A stretch of 64,000 nt of DNA from positions 6,820,001 to 6,884,000 of the forward strand of contig CAVNZM010000007.1 of assembly GCA_963693365.1 (NCBI GenBank), in the 5' to 3' direction. The notes beneath the pieces are model-generated. The model did no database searches. It was given only the letters and a program-made list of their open reading frames with translations, and was not told the DNA's origin. Source of the DNA: Amoebidium appalachense. Lineage: Eukaryota > Ichthyosporea. The number at the start of each line of letters is the position of its first letter. Positions within the stretch are counted from its first letter, which is position 1. The position numbers and the translations under genes are program-made. Shown piece after piece: positions 12,922 to 25,660 of this stretch.

Positions 12922-13684
12922 GGGGGGGGGGGGGGGGGGGGGGGGGTAGCCAGAGTATGAATCAAGGAACAGAAGGGTGCCGGCCCGGGGGAGGGGGGAG
13001 GGGGGGGGGGGGGGGGGAGGTAATATTAACCTGCAAAGAGGAAGAGTCTGCGAGTTGGCGCACAAGACTGCACAGCACACACGGCACGGTGCACAGCTCC
13101 CTCAACTGTAGCCCCTCGGGCCCCAGCCGGCCACCACCGAGGCCTACACAAAAGCAAAAAAAAAAAAAAAAAGCAGGTTTAGATGTTTTTTCTGGACATA
13201 ATAACCTTACGTAGCAAACTCGTGTTCTGTTCCCTATTTTATAAAGTTCACCACGTCGTCTGAAATCATCCTTTTTTGGCCAGAGAAGAACACAGTGCCA
13301 AAAAACACTAACGGGAGCATGGTTAATACTTATCGGAAACAGAAGAGAAGATCTGCTGATGTTGCAAAATGCCTGTCTGAGTGTACAATAGCACAGCAAA
13401 AATATGTATCCTAACGCCAACATGGCGACACAGAGCATGCACCACTCATAATAAGTGCAATCAATCACTAACGTGAGAACAAACTGCTCCAGAAGTGAGC
13501 TCAAACCGTCTGGAGCTGGAAAACAAAAGGTGTCCAGCTGCTGTTTCTTGCTAATCAAAAATTCCTTTTCTGGTTAGGTTCACTTAGCCTTACGTGAGAA
13601 TGAAAGCATAGGGTAAAAATTGGGAGAGTACCGATAGATGAGGAAAGAAAGGAAACGACTAGCGACCGGCGAGGGAGGGGAGGA

Positions 13685-13719
<35 letters not shown>

Positions 13720-13792
13720 AGGAGGGGGGGGGGGGGGGGGGGGAGGGAGGGAGGACAAGCACATGCGAGATCCCCGAGCACACACACTGTCC

Positions 13793-13990
13793 TATCCGGT
13801 TGCGTAACTTACCCTCCATGATGCTTGCCGCCTAGGTAGACAACGGCCTAACAGTGAGCAATATAGCTCGTCTAAGAGCGACGGTATCCATAAATCAACA
13901 TCGTCAGCCTGAATGCATCTTGTCGATCCTTGAGTTCCCAGTTCCCCAAGGTGCCGTGCGAAATCTGAATGGAACAAAGAACCGACGCGG
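13793..13990 (+). repeat. Second dispersed repeat family, copy 1
   Basis: It starts after a G tract and shares with 23585-23790 the blocks CGTAACTTACCCTCCATG, TAGGTAGACAA, TAAGAGCGA, TCAGCCTGAA and CCGACGCGGCT.TGCAG.AATA. The two copies are in the same orientation. Confidence 0.75.
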
Positions 13991-14227
13991 CTGTGCAGTA
14001 ATACCGCCCAAATACACTTTACTATGAAGCATTCAAAGTTACAACAAGGAAATCTTGGAACCTTTCACGTCTTTGTAAGCTTTCGACAGAACCGTGACAG
14101 ACTCAGGCTCTCATTCGGGGTCGTAGGCGAAAACAGTGTGAGCACGGCCATCAAGAAACACCGTGAGTGATACTACTTGCATATGCGTGTGAATAGGTAA
14201 ATGGGTAGCCAATCATCGGCGGCTCAT

Positions 14228-14276
14228 CAGCCCCTCATCTGATTGGCTCTTGGGTGTATTATTTGGCGGGAAAACG
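14228..14276 (+). repeat. Third dispersed repeat, copy 1
   Basis: The segment contains CTGATTGGCTCTTGGGTGTA followed by TTATTTGGCGGGAAAAC. The same block, three bases shorter, is at 30127-30170. A CCAAT-like ATTGGCT is inside it. Confidence 0.7.
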
Positions 14277-14692
14277 CAGACTGATCATGAAGTGAGACTC
14301 TGAAACGTTTAGGAGTCCATCTGGATCCGACTCATTTTTGAACCCCGGCCCCCTTCCCCCCCCTCCTCCCCCCCCCCCCCCCTTCCCCCTCCCCTCCCCT
14401 CCTCCCTCCCTCCCCCCCACCCCACCCCCTCCCTTCCCCCCCCCCCCCCCCCCCCCCTCCTCCCTTCCCCCCCCCCCCCCCCCCTTCCTCCCTTCTTGAA
14501 CACCCATGGCCAGTGCCACCCACCTGCGGCCACCCACTCACCAACAACCACTACAATCCTACGGCCACCCACTCACCGTTGAACAACCACTACAACCACC
14601 ATACATCCCAAGGATAGATAGGAGAGAGAGTGTGTGTGTGGCCCCCGGGGGAGGGGGGGGGGGAAGTGGTGGTGGTGGGGGGGGGGGGGGGG

Positions 14693-14741
<49 letters not shown>

Positions 14742-15224
14742 TGGGGCTGGCACCTAATCAAGTAGCTATGTATTTCAACGTGTCCCTGGGCTAGCTAGTA
14801 ATATTATTATCGTCGACATTGAATTTCCTTTATTTGGCACGGTATTACAAGCAAAATGTGGATTTAGTGCTTTATACCTACCCTCTGAATTTGTATGAAC
14901 TCGTAAGAGAAAATGCATACGTATACAGAAAATGAACACTGTCAGAGGGTCCCATGGGCTCTAATATTACAACAACGAAAAAAGACGTAGGATATAGTCC
15001 GCACTCAAGCTCAGTCTGTGATTTTCAAATGGGAAGACAAACGTTAACTGCATGGTACAGTGCCACCTGAAAAGTATATTAATAATAATGTTTGAGTCAC
15101 GGTGCAATGACTACAGATCATAAACATTATGATCACCTTGCATCGTACATATCGTAACACCATCTAACACTAGCAACTCCCTGAAACAACCCCAGAATCC
15201 CCCCCCCCCCCCCCCCCTCCCCTC

Positions 15225-15255
<31 letters not shown>

Positions 15256-15299
15256 AAAAAAAAAAAAAAGAAAAAAGAAAAAGCACACCCACACCCACA

Positions 15300-15498
<199 letters not shown>

Positions 15499-15884
15499 TC
15501 CCAAAACAAAGAAAAAAATGGTTTTTAAAAAAAAATAATAAGGGCGAGGGAAAACTAGCCTATTGATTAGAAAGTTAAAAAAAGAATTAACACTACTGAT
15601 GTAAATACGACCGTCTCCTTTTCACGTTACTTGTGTGGGCGCAGAAGCCCCCGCTCCCGTTCCTTGTCTGCCGATTCTCAAACCCGCACCATCACCATGA
15701 CCACCCTGCAGCATTATATTAGTTGGGTGAGTGAGGAAACGATATATATAGGTGGTACCCACTTCATAGACGGTTGTATTCAGATATACTGAATTCCTAC
15801 ATGCTTAGATTTGCTTTCAACATGGCATTTTAGAACCTACAGCCAAACACATGCACGCATATTGAAAATGAGTGAGAGGGAGAG

Positions 15885-16035
15885 GGGGGGGGGGGGGGGG
15901 GGGGGGGGGTTTTGAATGCGTCAAAAAGTACGAAGTACACAAGAACAAACGGATAACACGATGCAGAATGCAAGCCATACATAAAGAGTATGCATAATAA
16001 GCAGAGCCCATCCTCAGGGGGGGCCCACGTCATCC
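15885..16035 (+). repeat. Dispersed G-headed repeat, near-complete copy
   Basis: A G tract at about 15885-15909 is followed by TTTTGAATGCGTC, AAGTACGAAGTACACAAG, GGATAACACGATGCAGAATG, CAAGCCATACATAAA, TATGCATAATAAGCAGAGCC and CATCCTCAGGGGGG, then GCCCACGTCAT. The reverse complement of 45763-45885 follows the same order block by block. Confidence 0.8.
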
Positions 16036-16711
16036 ACAGTACCCGAGTTTCGACCTATTCCCCTCGTTAACGAAACCCAACTCAGATACTGTTTCACTTG
16101 AACATGAGTAGGTCACCCGTCTTGATCAGAGACGAGCAGGGTTGCTTATGCAGGCAAGGGCAGTGGGAAAGGCCGGGGGTTAAAGTTGCAGCAGTAAGCA
16201 GAAGCAAGAAAAATATAGATAGGAACTCAGGAGACGGGGCTTCTAGGAAGCTCCCCCGTCGATACCTAAGTCGATACTTCCCTGGCTAACATACTACACC
16301 AGCTGAAAAGAATTAAGTCCCGAAGGCCACAGAATTCGTAATCAGAGGGGAAAATATGAGATTTGACCCACGCCGCAGGGTAGTAACACGCTTACTAGGG
16401 CGGAACTTTATCGTCTTCGAACGGAAAGCTATGCCCCCGGATGTCAGCCGGAAATATGGTATCACCCATTGCTTTGGGCTTGAAAAAAGCCAAACCGATA
16501 GTCCGAGTTATGTTACGCCGGCGGGTAACATGCCGCATGGGTTCCAAGGGAGCTGTCGCCAACAGAGCGGTGTGTGCATGCGTGCGCGTAACGCAATGTG
16601 TGAAGTGTGTCTATAGCTATGAAAGGGGGTATGCAGAAGTGGACAGATGAAGTGTGTGGAGAGAAAAACAGTAAGAAGAAAAGTAGACACCGGTATGTGC
16701 AACCCCGCACA

Positions 16712-16746
<35 letters not shown>

Positions 16747-16806
16747 AATAAGCGAAGATTACAGGTAATCAACCAGAACAACAAATGACAAGCAAAACAA
16801 CAGGCG

Positions 16807-16807
16807 C

Positions 16808-16842
<35 letters not shown>

Positions 16843-16847
16843 AGGAA

Positions 16848-16933
<86 letters not shown>
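16807..16933. repeat. A tract followed by (GA)n
   Basis: About 32 A residues are followed by an imperfect AG-rich link and about 40 GA units. Confidence 0.95.
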
Positions 16934-16938
<5 letters not shown>

Positions 16939-17036
16939 GGGAGAGAGGGAGAGAGGGAGAGAGGAGAGAGAGAGAGAGAAGGTGGGGGGGGGGGGGGGGG
17001 GGGAGGGGGGGGGGAGGGGGAGGGGGAGGGGGGTCT

Positions 17037-17160
17037 TAGGGATGCTGCAGAATCGTCAGATATTAGACAAATCGTACCAATACGATCATTCTCTCATATA
17101 TGTGAGAAGATTGTGACTAACGATGTGCAGATCTGGTTAAGACCTGTTGGGTGTGCAGAG
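17037..17160 (+). repeat. Exon-like module, copy 1 of a direct duplication
   Basis: After TCTTAG comes a segment encoding DAAESSDIRQIVPIRSF and later TNDVQIWLRPVG. It matches 17256-17380 at DNA and peptide level (DPAESLDVRQ). The AG upstream of both copies could be a splice acceptor. The function is unknown. Confidence 0.5.
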
Positions 17161-17255
17161 AAAATGGGAGGGGAAGGAGGAGGGAAAGGGGGAGGGGGGG
17201 GGGGGGGGGGGGAAGTAAGAGAGGGGAGGGAATGTTAGAGTGTCAGTAGTCTCAG

Positions 17256-17380
17256 GGGACCCTGCAGAGTCGTTAGATGTCAGACAAAAACGCACCAACG
17301 ACCAAGTTCTCCGAGGGGAGAAATGCGTAAAACGTTCTGCAGAGTGGGTTAGAGACCTGCTGATGAGAAGAGTGTATACA
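17256..17380 (+). repeat. Exon-like module, copy 2 of a direct duplication
   Basis: After GTCTCAG the segment encodes GDPAESLDVRQKRTNDQVL and continues KRSAEWVRDLLMRRV. Shared DNA blocks with copy 1 include CCTGCAGA.TCGT.AGAT and AGACCTG. A G-rich spacer of about 90 bp separates the copies. Confidence 0.5.
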
Positions 17381-17384
17381 GGGT

Positions 17385-17467
17385 TTGGCCAGGGGGGGGG
17401 GGGGGGGGGGAAGGGGGGGGGAAAAAGAAGGTAGGAGGGGAAGGGGGGGGGGGGGGGAGGAGAAGGG

Positions 17468-17500
<33 letters not shown>

Positions 17501-17514
17501 AAAAAAAAAAAAAA

Positions 17515-17562
<48 letters not shown>

Positions 17563-17587
17563 GGGAAGGGAGGGGAGGGAGGGAGGG

Positions 17588-17620
<33 letters not shown>
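17385..17620. repeat. Alternating G and A homopolymer tracts
   Basis: G tracts alternate with A tracts (about 17467-17498, 17501-17514 and 17589-17620). It is purely purine on the plus strand. Confidence 0.95.
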
Positions 17621-17622
<2 letters not shown>

Positions 17623-17981
17623 CTGTGGTGGACAGATCAGAGACGAGACCTCCATTTCAAAACTTACCAGGCAACCCAAAAAACCTAGCCGGCTGAGAAA
17701 GAAGAACGGCGGGGGAATTGTTTGGGAAAAGGAGCGGGGGGGAGAGAGAGAGAGGGGGGGGGGGGGGGGGGGGGGGGAGGGGAAGGGGGGGGAGAGGGGG
17801 GAGAGAGGGGGAGAGGGAGAGAGAGAGAGAGGGAGGGAGAGAACGAGAGAGAACGAAAGAGAGCGAGAGAGGGAGACAGAGAGAGAGAGAGGGAGGGAGA
17901 GAGAGGGAGAGGGAGAGAGAGAGGGAGAGAGAGAGGGAGGGGGGGGGGGAGGGGGGGGGGGGGGAGGTGTAGGGGCTGGTA

Positions 17982-18018
<37 letters not shown>

Positions 18019-18037
18019 ACCGGGATAGAGTGGGGGA

Positions 18038-18943
18038 CTAGGGAGTGTTGATCTTTTTAGTGATGATGGAGAGTATGTGAGAGGAGTGAACGCCACGGTA
18101 TATGTGCGGGTGTGTGGCGAGAAAGCTGTGCATTTTGTGGTGCAAGAGTCTAAACGAGTAGCCTTTGTTAAGCAATGTTTTAGCAAGTCGTGCAGTGCAT
18201 GTGGTGAATGCAGCAAGTGTGGAGCATTTGCGCTGGTAGCTATGCATTTGACTTGTCATGATGCCGTATTTTGCAGTGCGGGAGATGAATGAGTCGTGAT
18301 GTGGGAAACGAACGATGTCTAGTGTATTGAACGTGGGTGTGTCGAGCTTGTTGTAGATGGTTGTGTGAATGCCGTGATTAGTGCAGGTGATATGCAAGTC
18401 GAGGTAGGGGACAGAGGGGGAGGAACCGGCAGGGTTGAGTTGAAGGCTGGTCTTGGGATATAGACCGAAATCACAATCTTCTAAATAGAGGTGGGAGAGA
18501 ATGCGAGGATTATGAAGGGAGATCAAATCATCTATGTAGCGGCGAGTAAACTGAAAATCTACCAAGACATCAATGCGTTCGTGTGCAATAAGCTTGCGAA
18601 CAAAATCCAACTCATAAGTAAAGAGATAGAAATTAGCCAAGAAAACAGCACAGTTTGTACCCATGGGGATACCAATGTCCTGTTTGTAGAGGGTATCGCC
18701 AAACACAACATATATGTTATCTACGAGGAAACATAGAAAATCCACAAGCTGTGCCTTAGAGAGATGTAGAGAGTGTTCTTTAGGCTCAAAGGAATCATCC
18801 TGGGAATCATCATCTACACGATCCACCCAGGACAACGTGGAGCCGGTTTTCTTAATAAACATGTGTGGTTTGCGAGCGTCCGTGCATTTTTTGACAAATA
18901 TTGCGTCAATCAGTGTAGTGAGGCGAGCTTTCAAATCATGCAA
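18038..18943 (-). mobile_element. 5'-truncated reverse transcriptase of a retroelement
   Basis: A 301-codon minus-strand frame encodes a reverse transcriptase core. The motif QDIGIPMGTNCAVFLANFYL (about residues 88-107) is the RT block 4-type signature. RRYIDDLI (about 135) carries the catalytic aspartates, and VPYLDLHIT follows. The C-terminal part (YGIMTSQMHSYQRKCS... LLNKGYSFRLLHHKM) resembles the thumb and tail of stand-alone RT proteins of Penelope-like or related non-LTR type found widely in protists and invertebrates. No endonuclease (GIY-YIG or APE) domain is visible. The N-terminal fingers are missing: the frame opens right at a G tract (18953-18973), so the copy looks cut there. An internal ATG is only the first in frame, not evidence for a real start. 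Confidence 0.8.
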
Positions 18944-18949
18944 GTCAAT

Positions 18950-19359
18950 CTTGGGGGGGGGGGGGGGGGGGGGAAAGAGAGAGCAAGGAAGGGAGGGAGG
19001 GAGGGAGGGAGGGAGGGACGGGGGTGGCAGAACGGGGGAGAGGGAGAGAGAGAGATTCCGAGTAGGAGATAAGGAGAAAAAGGAAAAAAGAAGGAGGGAA
19101 GGAGGGGGGGGGGGGGGGGGGGGGGGGAGGGGGGGGGGGGGGAAGGAGGGAGGGAGGGAGGGAAGGAGTATGTGCGCATGGGTGTGGACGGGGGGACGGG
19201 TCGGGAAGGAGGGGAGGAGGGGGGAGGGGGGGGGGGGGGGGGGGGGAGGAGGGGGGATGGAGAGAGAAACATGTTAAGCGTGTGTAAACCAGTATATGTG
19301 GTTGTGTTGTTGTTGTTGTTGCTGTGGGCACGCGTGCGCGCGCACATGTGTGTGGGTGT

Positions 19360-19391
<32 letters not shown>

Positions 19392-19780
19392 CAATGTACG
19401 ACTTTTGGCGGTTGGAAAACCTGAAGCAACTTTCACAAGCAACCCACAGAGCAGAAAGACAAACGAGAAACCAAACACGTGCATGTACACGCGTGCGTGA
19501 AAGAGTGTGGTGGTGGTAGGATGAGCAGGTAAAGGGGGTTGGGGGTGGTGGGAAGTGGGGTGTATGTGGTGTGTGCGTGTGTGTTTGGGGGGGGGGGGGG
19601 GGGGAGGGGGGAGGTTAGAAACTCCCGTGTGTTACAGGTCGGGGGGGGGGGGGGGGGGGGTAGGTAGGTGGGTGGGGGGAAGAAATGGGGGAGGGGGGAA
19701 GGGAAAAGGGGGGAGGGTGGAAGGGAAAAGGCAGGGGGGGGGGGGGGGGGGGGGGGGGTTGTTACCGGCTAAGGAGCTTG
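18950..19780. repeat. G-tract, GGGA and GT-rich block
   Basis: G tracts near 18953-18973, 19103-19142, 19219-19247, 19360-19389, 19588-19615, 19641-19660 and 19735-19758 are mixed with GGGAG arrays. No coding exon is supported here. Confidence 0.9.
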
Positions 19781-21627
19781 TCTCCTCCGAATTGCTGTGT
19801 TCAGGTCAGCAATGTGCCGTGCTTGCTCCCTCTCCTCTGGGTTATAACTCCGGCTATGCATGCTGACTGAGTCGATCACGATATTGGGGCACAAAAACAG
19901 GGCGGAAATATCGATTTTGGATGAAAAAATGGTCACCTCGCACAGGCTCCCGTTACCTGCGAAACAGTCGAGCATCCCTACTTTATCCACATTAACGAGC
20001 GTTAGTGATTGGATGGTTGTTATTTGTGCCAGTACACTAATGTCTTCTAATTGTTCGCAACGGTCAAGGTTCATATGGGTCAGGGCTCCGGCCGAAGCGG
20101 GAACGCAACCGAACGAACGGAGCCAGATGCATCCCTCTACGCTCAGCGTTCGAAGAGTTGGGCTGATGAGCGAGAAAAAAGTGGTGCCACCGAGGCCGGA
20201 TAACTCAATGCGGATTAGAGAGGGAGGTAGGCATAAGGTTCATGTCTGTATGGAAAATGCTTTCCGTAATCGTTAAATCTTCAAGCGCGTTGCAGAGAGG
20301 AAGAAAGCTATAGGATGGGTCGTTCAAGAATGGGGTTGTGTCCAAAACTAACTTCCTAAGGTGCTTGTGCTCTGATGACAACCTAATGCATGCTACAAAA
20401 TACACCCGTGTAAGAGATAGAACGGCAAGGTAAGGTTGTAAATCCAGATTCAACTCGTTTCCTCCCCATTCAACACATGGCTCACAGTCACAATCAGTAA
20501 GCGTAATACTGGCAAGTGCCACAAAGGGTGCGAGCACGTCAAGTCGCACGCCAGAAGCGCGAGGATTTGTAAGCGCGAGGGATTTCAGCGTTTGCATTTG
20601 GGACGGTATTAAAGTTTCCATGTCAAACGACGCACCCCACACAGAAATGTCAACCGATCGCGAGGTTAGCTGCTGCGATTGAAAATCGGGTACCCTACAC
20701 TCGATAAACCCGGTGCAGTACAGACTAACTCGGCGTAACCGCGGACACTCCGCAAATATCTCCGCATCCACATCTGCCCACACGTTCAACTCACACCTCC
20801 ACGCTAGGGAGCATGGGAATCACGAACACCTCGTTTCCGTTGTTCCCCGCCTCGACTTTAACGTGGGTGAGGTTGGCACAATTTTGCAGCAGTTGCAGGT
20901 CGTAGAAAACACCGTCTGGTAGGTGGAAAACTATTCGCTCGAGGTTTCGGCACGCTGAGACGAATTCCCCCAGGAACTCACCGCCCATATCGTCAAACTT
21001 CAGTCGTTTTATGCTCCCGTTCGGTGCAAGTGGTGATTGTTGGAAACCCGGAAGCGCGTTGAAGCCCAAGACCACCTCCATCCAACTCTTCCATCCGCGT
21101 GCATTTTTGCATAAATGTATCGACCAATCGCCAGGACGTTTTAAAAGAAGCGATGTTCATATTATCAATATTATCAAAGTTATACACCGTAAGCGTTACA
21201 GCCCTCAGTTTCGTTCCGATGGTTTCAACCAACGACGTAAACAGCCGCTCCCAAAATGTACCATGTCTCACATCCCACACGATATGAAGGGACTCCGCAT
21301 TCGAAAGTAGCTGAACCTTGTCTAAGGCAGCGAGAAATGTTTCTTTTTGCCGCAGCAGCATTTCACTCATCGGATAACTTCTTAGCGTCACCGTCCCAAT
21401 CCTTCGTTCCATGGTGTGTGTATGGCAAACGCATCACCCATGCCCCCGTCACGATTGTCACCAAACGAGATTTCAAACAGCCCGGAGTGGGGCGACCGTG
21501 CCAGGGCGCAGAGGCGACGGCTGACCAGCGAAGTTGTCTTGCGGTCACCCAGAGGAAGAAAATGGATGAGGTGTGTGATGAGCTCGGGCGGGAGGGCCAG
21601 AGGCGGGCTATGGCCTGAAGAGGGCAT
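19770..21627 (-). pseudogene. F-box / leucine-rich-repeat gene with four frame breaks
   Basis: From an ATG at 21627 the minus strand encodes an F-box (LPPELITHLIHFLPLGDRKT, then VSRRLCALARSP). LRR-like repeats follow in successive frames: LSNAESLHIVWDV, NGSIKRLKFDDMG, CRNLERIVFHLP, CANLTHVKVEAG, CPRLRRVSLYCTG, MQTLKSLALTN, LRKLVLDTTPF, ALEDLTITESIF, LIRIELSGLGG and TTIQSLTLVNVDKVG. It ends NPEEREQARHIADLNTAIRR and stops at 19770. F-box/LRR proteins usually act as substrate receptors of SCF ubiquitin ligases. The frame changes near 21413-21422 (a CA repeat; one unit fewer restores phase), at about 21060-21110, at about 20791, and at about 20228-20245. Four breaks in 1.9 kb suggest a decaying gene, but small introns or assembly indels are possible. 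Confidence 0.7.
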
Positions 21628-21670
21628 AAGTGTTAGAAACTGAAGGCGCAGGCGGGGTGGGGCGGGGGGC

Positions 21671-21675
21671 CAGGG

Positions 21676-21740
<65 letters not shown>
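21671..21740. repeat. G tract of about 70 bp
   Basis: An almost pure G run lies just upstream of the F-box start on the opposite strand, so it is a C tract in the sense direction of that gene. Confidence 0.95.
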
Positions 21741-21743
<3 letters not shown>

Positions 21744-21865
21744 TGCACAAACACAGTGGCCATGAGATAGGCAATAGAAAGAACGAATAGAACAATTTAT
21801 CTATGCATACAATGTGTTAGTGCTTGCATGTGTGCGCACGTGGATGTGTGTGCCGCGAGATTGTG

Positions 21866-22040
21866 TGTGTGTATGTGTTTGTGTGTGTGTGTGTGTGTGT
21901 GTGGGACGGGAGAGGGGGGGTATGTCCACGTGTATGTGTGTGTGTGTGTGCGCGCGCGCACGCTGCGTGCGTGCACGCACGCACGCACGTGCGTGTGTGC
22001 GTGTGTGTGTGCGCGCGCACGTGTGTGTGTGTGTGTGTGC

Positions 22041-22093
<53 letters not shown>

Positions 22094-22110
22094 CGCGCGC
22101 GTGCGCCTAC
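21866..22110. repeat. (GT)n / (GC)n mixed microsatellite
   Basis: GT arrays are interrupted by GC alternations and GTGC units. The alternating purine-pyrimidine stretch could adopt Z-DNA; that is inference. Confidence 0.95.
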
Positions 22111-22344
22111 GTGCGCGTGTGAGTGTCCGTGTGCGCGGGCGCGCACAACAACAGTTCAATGCAAATCGCACAGCAGGACATGTACTGATATACAAAACCA
22201 GCCTGCAGTCATTGTCCATCATACGCAGAAGTGAACTAAGATGTGTCCATCCACAGTGTTCAAGACTCCACCTAATCTTCCAGCTAACAAAACCCAACCC
22301 ATACAGCAATTCAATTGAGCTCCATGATGGAGGGACGAGGGGAA

Positions 22345-22345
<1 letters not shown>

Positions 22346-22418
<73 letters not shown>

Positions 22419-22752
22419 CAAGAGCGCCCGCAATACATGTGTGGCATTAGTATGCAGGGATGCGAGAGAGCAAATATGCTTAATCGTGAGTGTTTTGTGC
22501 AGTGCGCATGAATGTGTTTCTGTTCGTGTCAGAGTACGGTGTTTGTGTGTATGTAATTCTGCTCAGGTTAGTATATGGGGTATTTGTGCATGCTCACATT
22601 GTTGTTTGAACAAGTATGTGTGTGTGTACGTGTATGTGTATGTGTATGTGCATGTGTGTGGGTGGGCTTGGACGTTGAGTGGGGTGGGAGGCGTGGTTGT
22701 GCTCTGAGGGAGGGTGGACACTTGCACGGCAGGAAAGGCTAAGAGTGACGGA

Positions 22753-22813
<61 letters not shown>

Positions 22814-22947
22814 TGGTGTGTGTGTATGAGAGTGAGTGCAAGCAAAGAAGAGGGAGAGGGAGAGATAGATGGAGAGGGGAGTAGATAGAGAGAAGGACGG
22901 ACGGCTGGAGATAAGACGCTTGCATCACACACACACACACACATACT

Positions 22948-23016
<69 letters not shown>

Positions 23017-23160
23017 GCAGCATATATGTATGTGGGGAGAGAGAGGGAGGAAGGGAAAGGGGGGAGGGGAGAGAGAGGAGGGGGGGGGGGGGGAGAGGGG
23101 AGAGAGAGAGAGAAGGGGACAGAGGAGAATGGGGGGGGGGGGGGGGGGGGGGGACAGAGA
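22346..23160. repeat. Two long G tracts and a (CA)n array
   Basis: G tracts lie at about 22346-22414 and 22757-22812, (CA)n at 22925-23014, then GA-rich DNA and a shorter G tract near 23131-23153. Confidence 0.95.
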
Positions 23161-23584
23161 GGGAGTTACAGACCGATAGAGAGAGAGAGAGTAACAGAGA
23201 AGAGAGGGTAAGAGAATGGAAGTGGAGAGAGATAGAGAGAGAGAGTGCGTGTGTGTATCTGTGTGTAATAAAGAGGGGGAGGGGCAAAGGGGGGAAGAAT
23301 GGAGGAACAGGCAGGGAGGGTGTAAGGGAGGGTGAGAGGGAGGCAATTGGGAGAGGGGGTAACCGGGGAGGAGAAAAAGGGAGGGTAGGAGTGGGGGGAG
23401 GGAGGGAGGGAGGAAAAAAGCAAAACAAAGCAGTTGAGTAGATGCTGGAAGAGCGCGAGGCTAGAGCGCAGGGAAGTGGGCCGTGAGGAAAAAATGGGAA
23501 CCGGGCAGGGCTGGGGGGGGGGGGGGGGGGGGGGGCAGGGGGCAGACATGCACGCTCAAGATCTAACTGTACACACACTTTCGC

Positions 23585-23790
23585 TCACCAGTACGTAACT
23601 TACCCTCCATGTTGCTTGCATAGGTAGACAAAGACCTGATGTTGAGCAACATTCCTCGTATAAGAGCGATAGTCTCCATAGGTTGACAACGTCAGCCTGA
23701 ACCAAAGTTGAAGCGAAACCATCACGGGATCGACACCAACACAGCCGACGCGGCTATGCAGCAATATTGCTCAGCTGCACTATGCACACT
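23585..23790 (+). repeat. Second dispersed repeat family, copy 2
   Basis: It lies just after a G tract (23513-23535) and matches 13793-13990 in the same order of blocks. The copies differ by several short indels, so the duplication is old. Confidence 0.75.
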
Positions 23791-24013
23791 CTAAGCTACG
23801 TGCACATGTTGGAGATTATCGTGTCCAGCTTTTTCTTTGACTGCTAACCGGTTGCAGGTTTCGAAACACGCGGTGCTAATTAACACGCAGTGAAAAAACG
23901 ATGGAAAAACGGGGGTTGCTAAGGAATATGCATTTGATTTTTGTGGAGCGAAGAGAAAAACGTTGGTGCTGTGGCTTTTTGGCTGAGTTTTTTGCTTCCC
24001 TCTATGACATGCA

Positions 24014-24849
24014 GCGCGGCTTCATGCAAAGGCACTCGGTGAAGGGGTTGAGATTGTGCCCCGGCGGGGCCCACATGCTGCAGCAGCCACCGGGGTGGTG
24101 CTGGCTGTGCAGCCGGAGCGCTGGGGGGGCATGAAGGTGGGCAAGAAGCATGCAGTGGTGCGGGTGGATCAGGTGCTGTCGCCGGCCATGCAGGTGCCCT
24201 TTGGCCCCGACAAGGGCAAGACCCTGGGAGAGCTGGGCCCGCCGCCCTTTGAGCTGATGGTGCACCTGCAGTGGCTACGGCCCATTCAGCCCCCACCGGA
24301 CCCAGGTGCCGAGGTGCCGGTGGTCCCTGACCCAGCCCCTCCCCCTGCCGAGCAGCAGCAACCCCTTGCCGGCCCACAGGCACCCCCCCAGGACCCCCAG
24401 GCAGCCCCGGGGGGCCTTGAGGCAGCCCCAGGGGGACCCGAGGCAGCTCCCAGAGAGGGCATGTTGGGCCAGGCACCGCCTGGGGAGGTGGTGTGGCAGA
24501 CTGTGCTGAATGACGCCTTCCACTCCATTGCAAACACGGCGGACGGCACGTACAAGTCACACCCCCGCAGGGCTGAGTACGCACGCGCACTCAGCGAGGC
24601 AATGTTTGTGTGGAATGAAGAGGATTACGGACATGTGAAGGTGCCCCCCCCCCCCCTCCCCCCCCCCCAAAATAAAAAATAAAAAATAAAAATAAAAAAA
24701 ACGGCAACAACAACATGCGTGACTGACGCGCACACACACATACACTCGTTAGCACACACTCACCATTCCACCCACAACCATGCACACCTTCGACAAAACT
24801 TCTGAGGGAAGAGAGAGAGCCTGAGCCTCAGAGAGAGGGGGGGGGGCAA

Positions 24850-24908
<59 letters not shown>

Positions 24909-25486
24909 GGGGGGGGAGGAGAGTGGGGGTTATTCATATGCCTAGAGAGAAATAATGTAGGGTTGTGGGGGGAAAGAGCCACATGCATTTTTTACTTGTG
25001 TTGGGGGAGAAGATGGGGGGGTGGAGGGGAGGGGTCCTACAATAACGGCAGGTATCAAAGTCTACCAAACCCAAATTGCAGTGTGCGTAGTAAATTAATA
25101 TTGGCATCCTGCCTCACAGGGGGTGCTGGAGCAGAAGGGCATCGACATTGAAACCGAGCTCAAGGGCGGCGACCTGAGCTACTTCATGGAGCGCATCCGG
25201 CGGGTTATTCCCGACCCATACACGCTGGTCTCGCGGCTGGTGGAGTTCAAAAACACCTACAAGGATGTGCCGCCCGGACCGGATGGCAAGCCTCTGTTCA
25301 AGAAGGATGGCTTTGAAAGACTCGAGGCAACATCCCCCCCCCCCCCCCCCCCCCCTCCCCCTGCAGGCGCCCAACAACTCCACCACCACAGAAAAGATTC
25401 TTCGCTTATTTGTCATCCTTGGTTCATCTGCACACACACGCACACCCTAGCCTCCCCCCCCCCCCCCCCCCTCCCCCCCCAAACAT

Positions 25487-25546
<60 letters not shown>

Positions 25547-25629
25547 CCCGCACGGCCCTTGCTGCCTAGCCAGTTGTTTTTTGCCTTTCCCTGCTCGTTT
25601 TTTTCCTTAGCAACCCCATCCCCCCCCCC

Positions 25630-25660
<31 letters not shown>

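Noticed and set aside
24056-24134. Plus-strand frame from 23901 as the first exon of the GC-rich gene
   Set aside because: It is in a different frame from the GC-rich exon and ends soon; an acceptor at 24013 explains the change better.
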